The translations under genes were made by a program, and so were the position numbers. 7,546 nucleotides of DNA from Hydrogenophilales bacterium RIFOXYD1_FULL_62_11 (GTDB taxonomy: Bacteria > Pseudomonadota > Gammaproteobacteria > Burkholderiales > Thiobacillaceae), in assembly GCA_001802655.1 (NCBI GenBank), contig MGZO01000069.1, positions 1 through 7,546 of the forward strand, written 5' to 3'. This document shows, piece after piece, positions 6,549 through 7,546 of this stretch (position 1 is its first letter; each line of letters starts with the position of its first letter). The notes beneath the pieces were generated by a model. That model did no database searches, had not been told where the DNA came from, and saw only the letters and a list, made by a program, of their open reading frames with translations.

Positions 6549-6635
6549 GGTCGGTTATTTCCCCAGATTGGCCAGAAGGCCGCAGAGCAGAAAGTTTAAC
6601 CCGCGCATCCCGCGAAGAACAGAAACCGAGGGACC

Positions 6636-6667
6636 AAAAAAAGGGCGCGGCTAGCGCGCCGCGCCCT
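6636..6667 (-). terminator. Rho-independent terminator of the phospholipase C gene
   Basis: A perfect 10-base stem (6642-6651 with 6658-6667, AGGGCGCGGC and its complement) encloses a 6-base loop. On the minus strand it is followed directly by seven T residues (the A-run at 6636-6642). It sits 24 bases after the stop of the phospholipase gene. It should separate that gene from the phosphoribulokinase gene further along the same strand, so the kinase gene probably needs its own promoter in 6549-6635. Confidence 0.88.
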
Positions 6668-6691
6668 AAAGCTAGCAGGGATGACTAGAGA

Positions 6692-7546
6692 TCAGGCAAG
6701 ACGGTATTGATCCGCGATCGCTGCGCCCGCCATCGCCGGGTCGCTGAAGGAGTGCTCGCCCGTCTCCAGGTGGCCGGCCAGGCGACGGCTGAAATCGGCC
6801 TGCCCCCGCACCTTGACCGAGAAGTCATACCAATACGCGCTCGCCTCCAGCGCCAGGGACAGCCTGTGTTCGGCATGTGCCTTGACGGTATGGTAGGCCG
6901 GTGTCGCCGGGAAATACTTGTTGGCGGTCACGCTGAACACGCACGCACTGCTGCCGGTGTTGGTCAGCTTGATCTCCAACATGCCATTGGCGGCATCGTA
7001 GGTCACCTCGACATCCGGGTTGGGCTGGGTCGCCAGGATCGCGCGCTTGGCATTGCCGGTGAAATGGCGGTGGAAGCCGTTCGGCCCCAGTACCCACAGG
7101 TCATAAGCGCCGCTGGCGGCGGCATTCCAGGCGTCGGCGAGCTGTTTGCCGGGCTCTACCGTGTAGCGGCGCGGGATGGCCGTCAGGTTGAGACGGTCAT
7201 AGACATGGAACACCGCCGTCGCATTCCCGGTGTTGTCGAACGCCAGATTCACCTCGGTGGCGGACTTGACCTGGCTGGCCACATGCAAGGCGTAGGGCAG
7301 CGCGCGCGCGGGGCGAATCCCGGCGGCCTGCTCCGGCAAGGTGATGGTCGTCGGGGTCGGCGGCGTGGTGCGTGCCGGCAGCGCGCGCGCCTGGTTGGCC
7401 AGGGCGAGCGTCGGGGGCAGCTTGCTGAAAAACTCAGTGTCCTTGGGGTCGGCGAAGTTGAAGGCAGAGGTCAGATCACCGCACACGGCGCGACGCCAGG
7501 CGCTGATGTTGGGTTCCATGACGCCGAACCGGGCCTCGATGAAGCG
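6692..7546 (-). CDS. Phosphocholine-specific phospholipase C, C-terminal part (5' partial)
   Basis: The gene runs off the right edge of the window in an open frame; 284 residues remain of a protein usually near 700. The fragment begins RFIEARFGV and continues EPNISAWRRAVCGDLTSAF, a stretch characteristic of the end of the phosphoesterase domain in bacterial PlcN/PlcH-type enzymes. Two tandem beta-sandwich repeats of the bacterial phospholipase C C-terminal domain (formerly DUF756) follow. The first, at about 80-165, contains LAFDNTGNATAVFHVYD; the second, at about 175-275, contains LEIKLTNTGSSACVF. The chain ends soon after ETGEHSFSDPAM. The catalytic residues and the Tat-type signal peptide expected for this family lie outside the window. 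These secreted enzymes hydrolyse phosphatidylcholine to diacylglycerol and phosphocholine, often under phosphate limitation. The internal ATG at 7519 is not a real start, since the upstream codons match the family. Confidence 0.93.
   Translation of the reverse strand, partial: RFIEARFGVMEPNISAWRRAVCGDLTSAFNFADPKDTEFFSKLPPTLALANQARALPARTTPPTPTTITLPEQAAGIRPARALPYALHVASQVKSATEVNLAFDNTGNATAVFHVYDRLNLTAIPRRYTVEPGKQLADAWNAAASGAYDLWVLGPNGFHRHFTGNAKRAILATQPNPDVEVTYDAANGMLEIKLTNTGSSACVFSVTANKYFPATPAYHTVKAHAEHRLSLALEASAYWYDFSVKVRGQADFSRRLAGHLETGEHSFSDPAMAGAAIADQYRLA

Noticed and set aside
6571..6582. GGCC-AGAA-GGCC inverted repeat upstream of the phosphoribulokinase gene
   Set aside because: A four-base self-complementary arm is expected by chance in GC-rich DNA, and nothing else marks it as an operator.
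5529..6599. Plus-strand open frame of 356 codons opposite the phosphoribulokinase gene
   Set aside because: The minus strand encodes a clear PRK family protein with all main motifs. The opposite frame has no recognisable domain and is a usual by-product of GC-rich codon use.

Overview
The window is GC-rich and densely coded, and it carries eight protein genes, two of them cut by the window edges. The protein families suggest a betaproteobacterium, possibly an Azoarcus/Thauera- or Burkholderiales-like organism. This is an inference from protein style only, because the window holds no rRNA or tRNA. No mobile element gene, CRISPR array or RNA gene was found.

Layout. (1) Positions 2-2186, plus strand: three tightly packed genes of a sulfur module. 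They are the C-terminal three quarters of an MBL-fold/double-rhodanese protein of the CstB/Blh persulfide dioxygenase type, then two half-size YeeE/YedE membrane proteins. Related sets are known as bigR-blh or pmpAB operons for sulfide/persulfide detoxification and sulfur-compound transport. (2) Positions 2401-2925, plus strand: a lone DUF1003 membrane protein. (3) Positions 3158-4894, minus strand: a two-gene operon of an SDR/NAD-epimerase fused to a DoxX-like membrane domain, followed after 3 bases by a DUF2269 membrane protein. (4) Positions 4952-5443, plus strand: a conserved-looking small membrane protein of unknown function. It is divergent from the SDR gene and shares a 57-base gap with it. 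(5) Positions 5601-6548, minus strand: a divergent phosphoribulokinase with a 23-residue insertion and changed substrate-site residues. No other Calvin-cycle gene is visible. A pair of 17-base imperfect direct repeats lies just beyond its 3' end. (6) Positions 6692-7546, minus strand: the C-terminal part of a phosphocholine-specific phospholipase C, ending in a clear intrinsic terminator (6636-6667).

Functional reading. The first operon probably oxidises low-molecular-weight persulfide and moves a sulfur species such as thiosulfate across the membrane. The other genes are not obviously linked to it or to each other, apart from the coupled SDR-DUF2269 pair. I see no convincing wholly new system. 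The feature most worth following up is the unusual, isolated phosphoribulokinase homologue.
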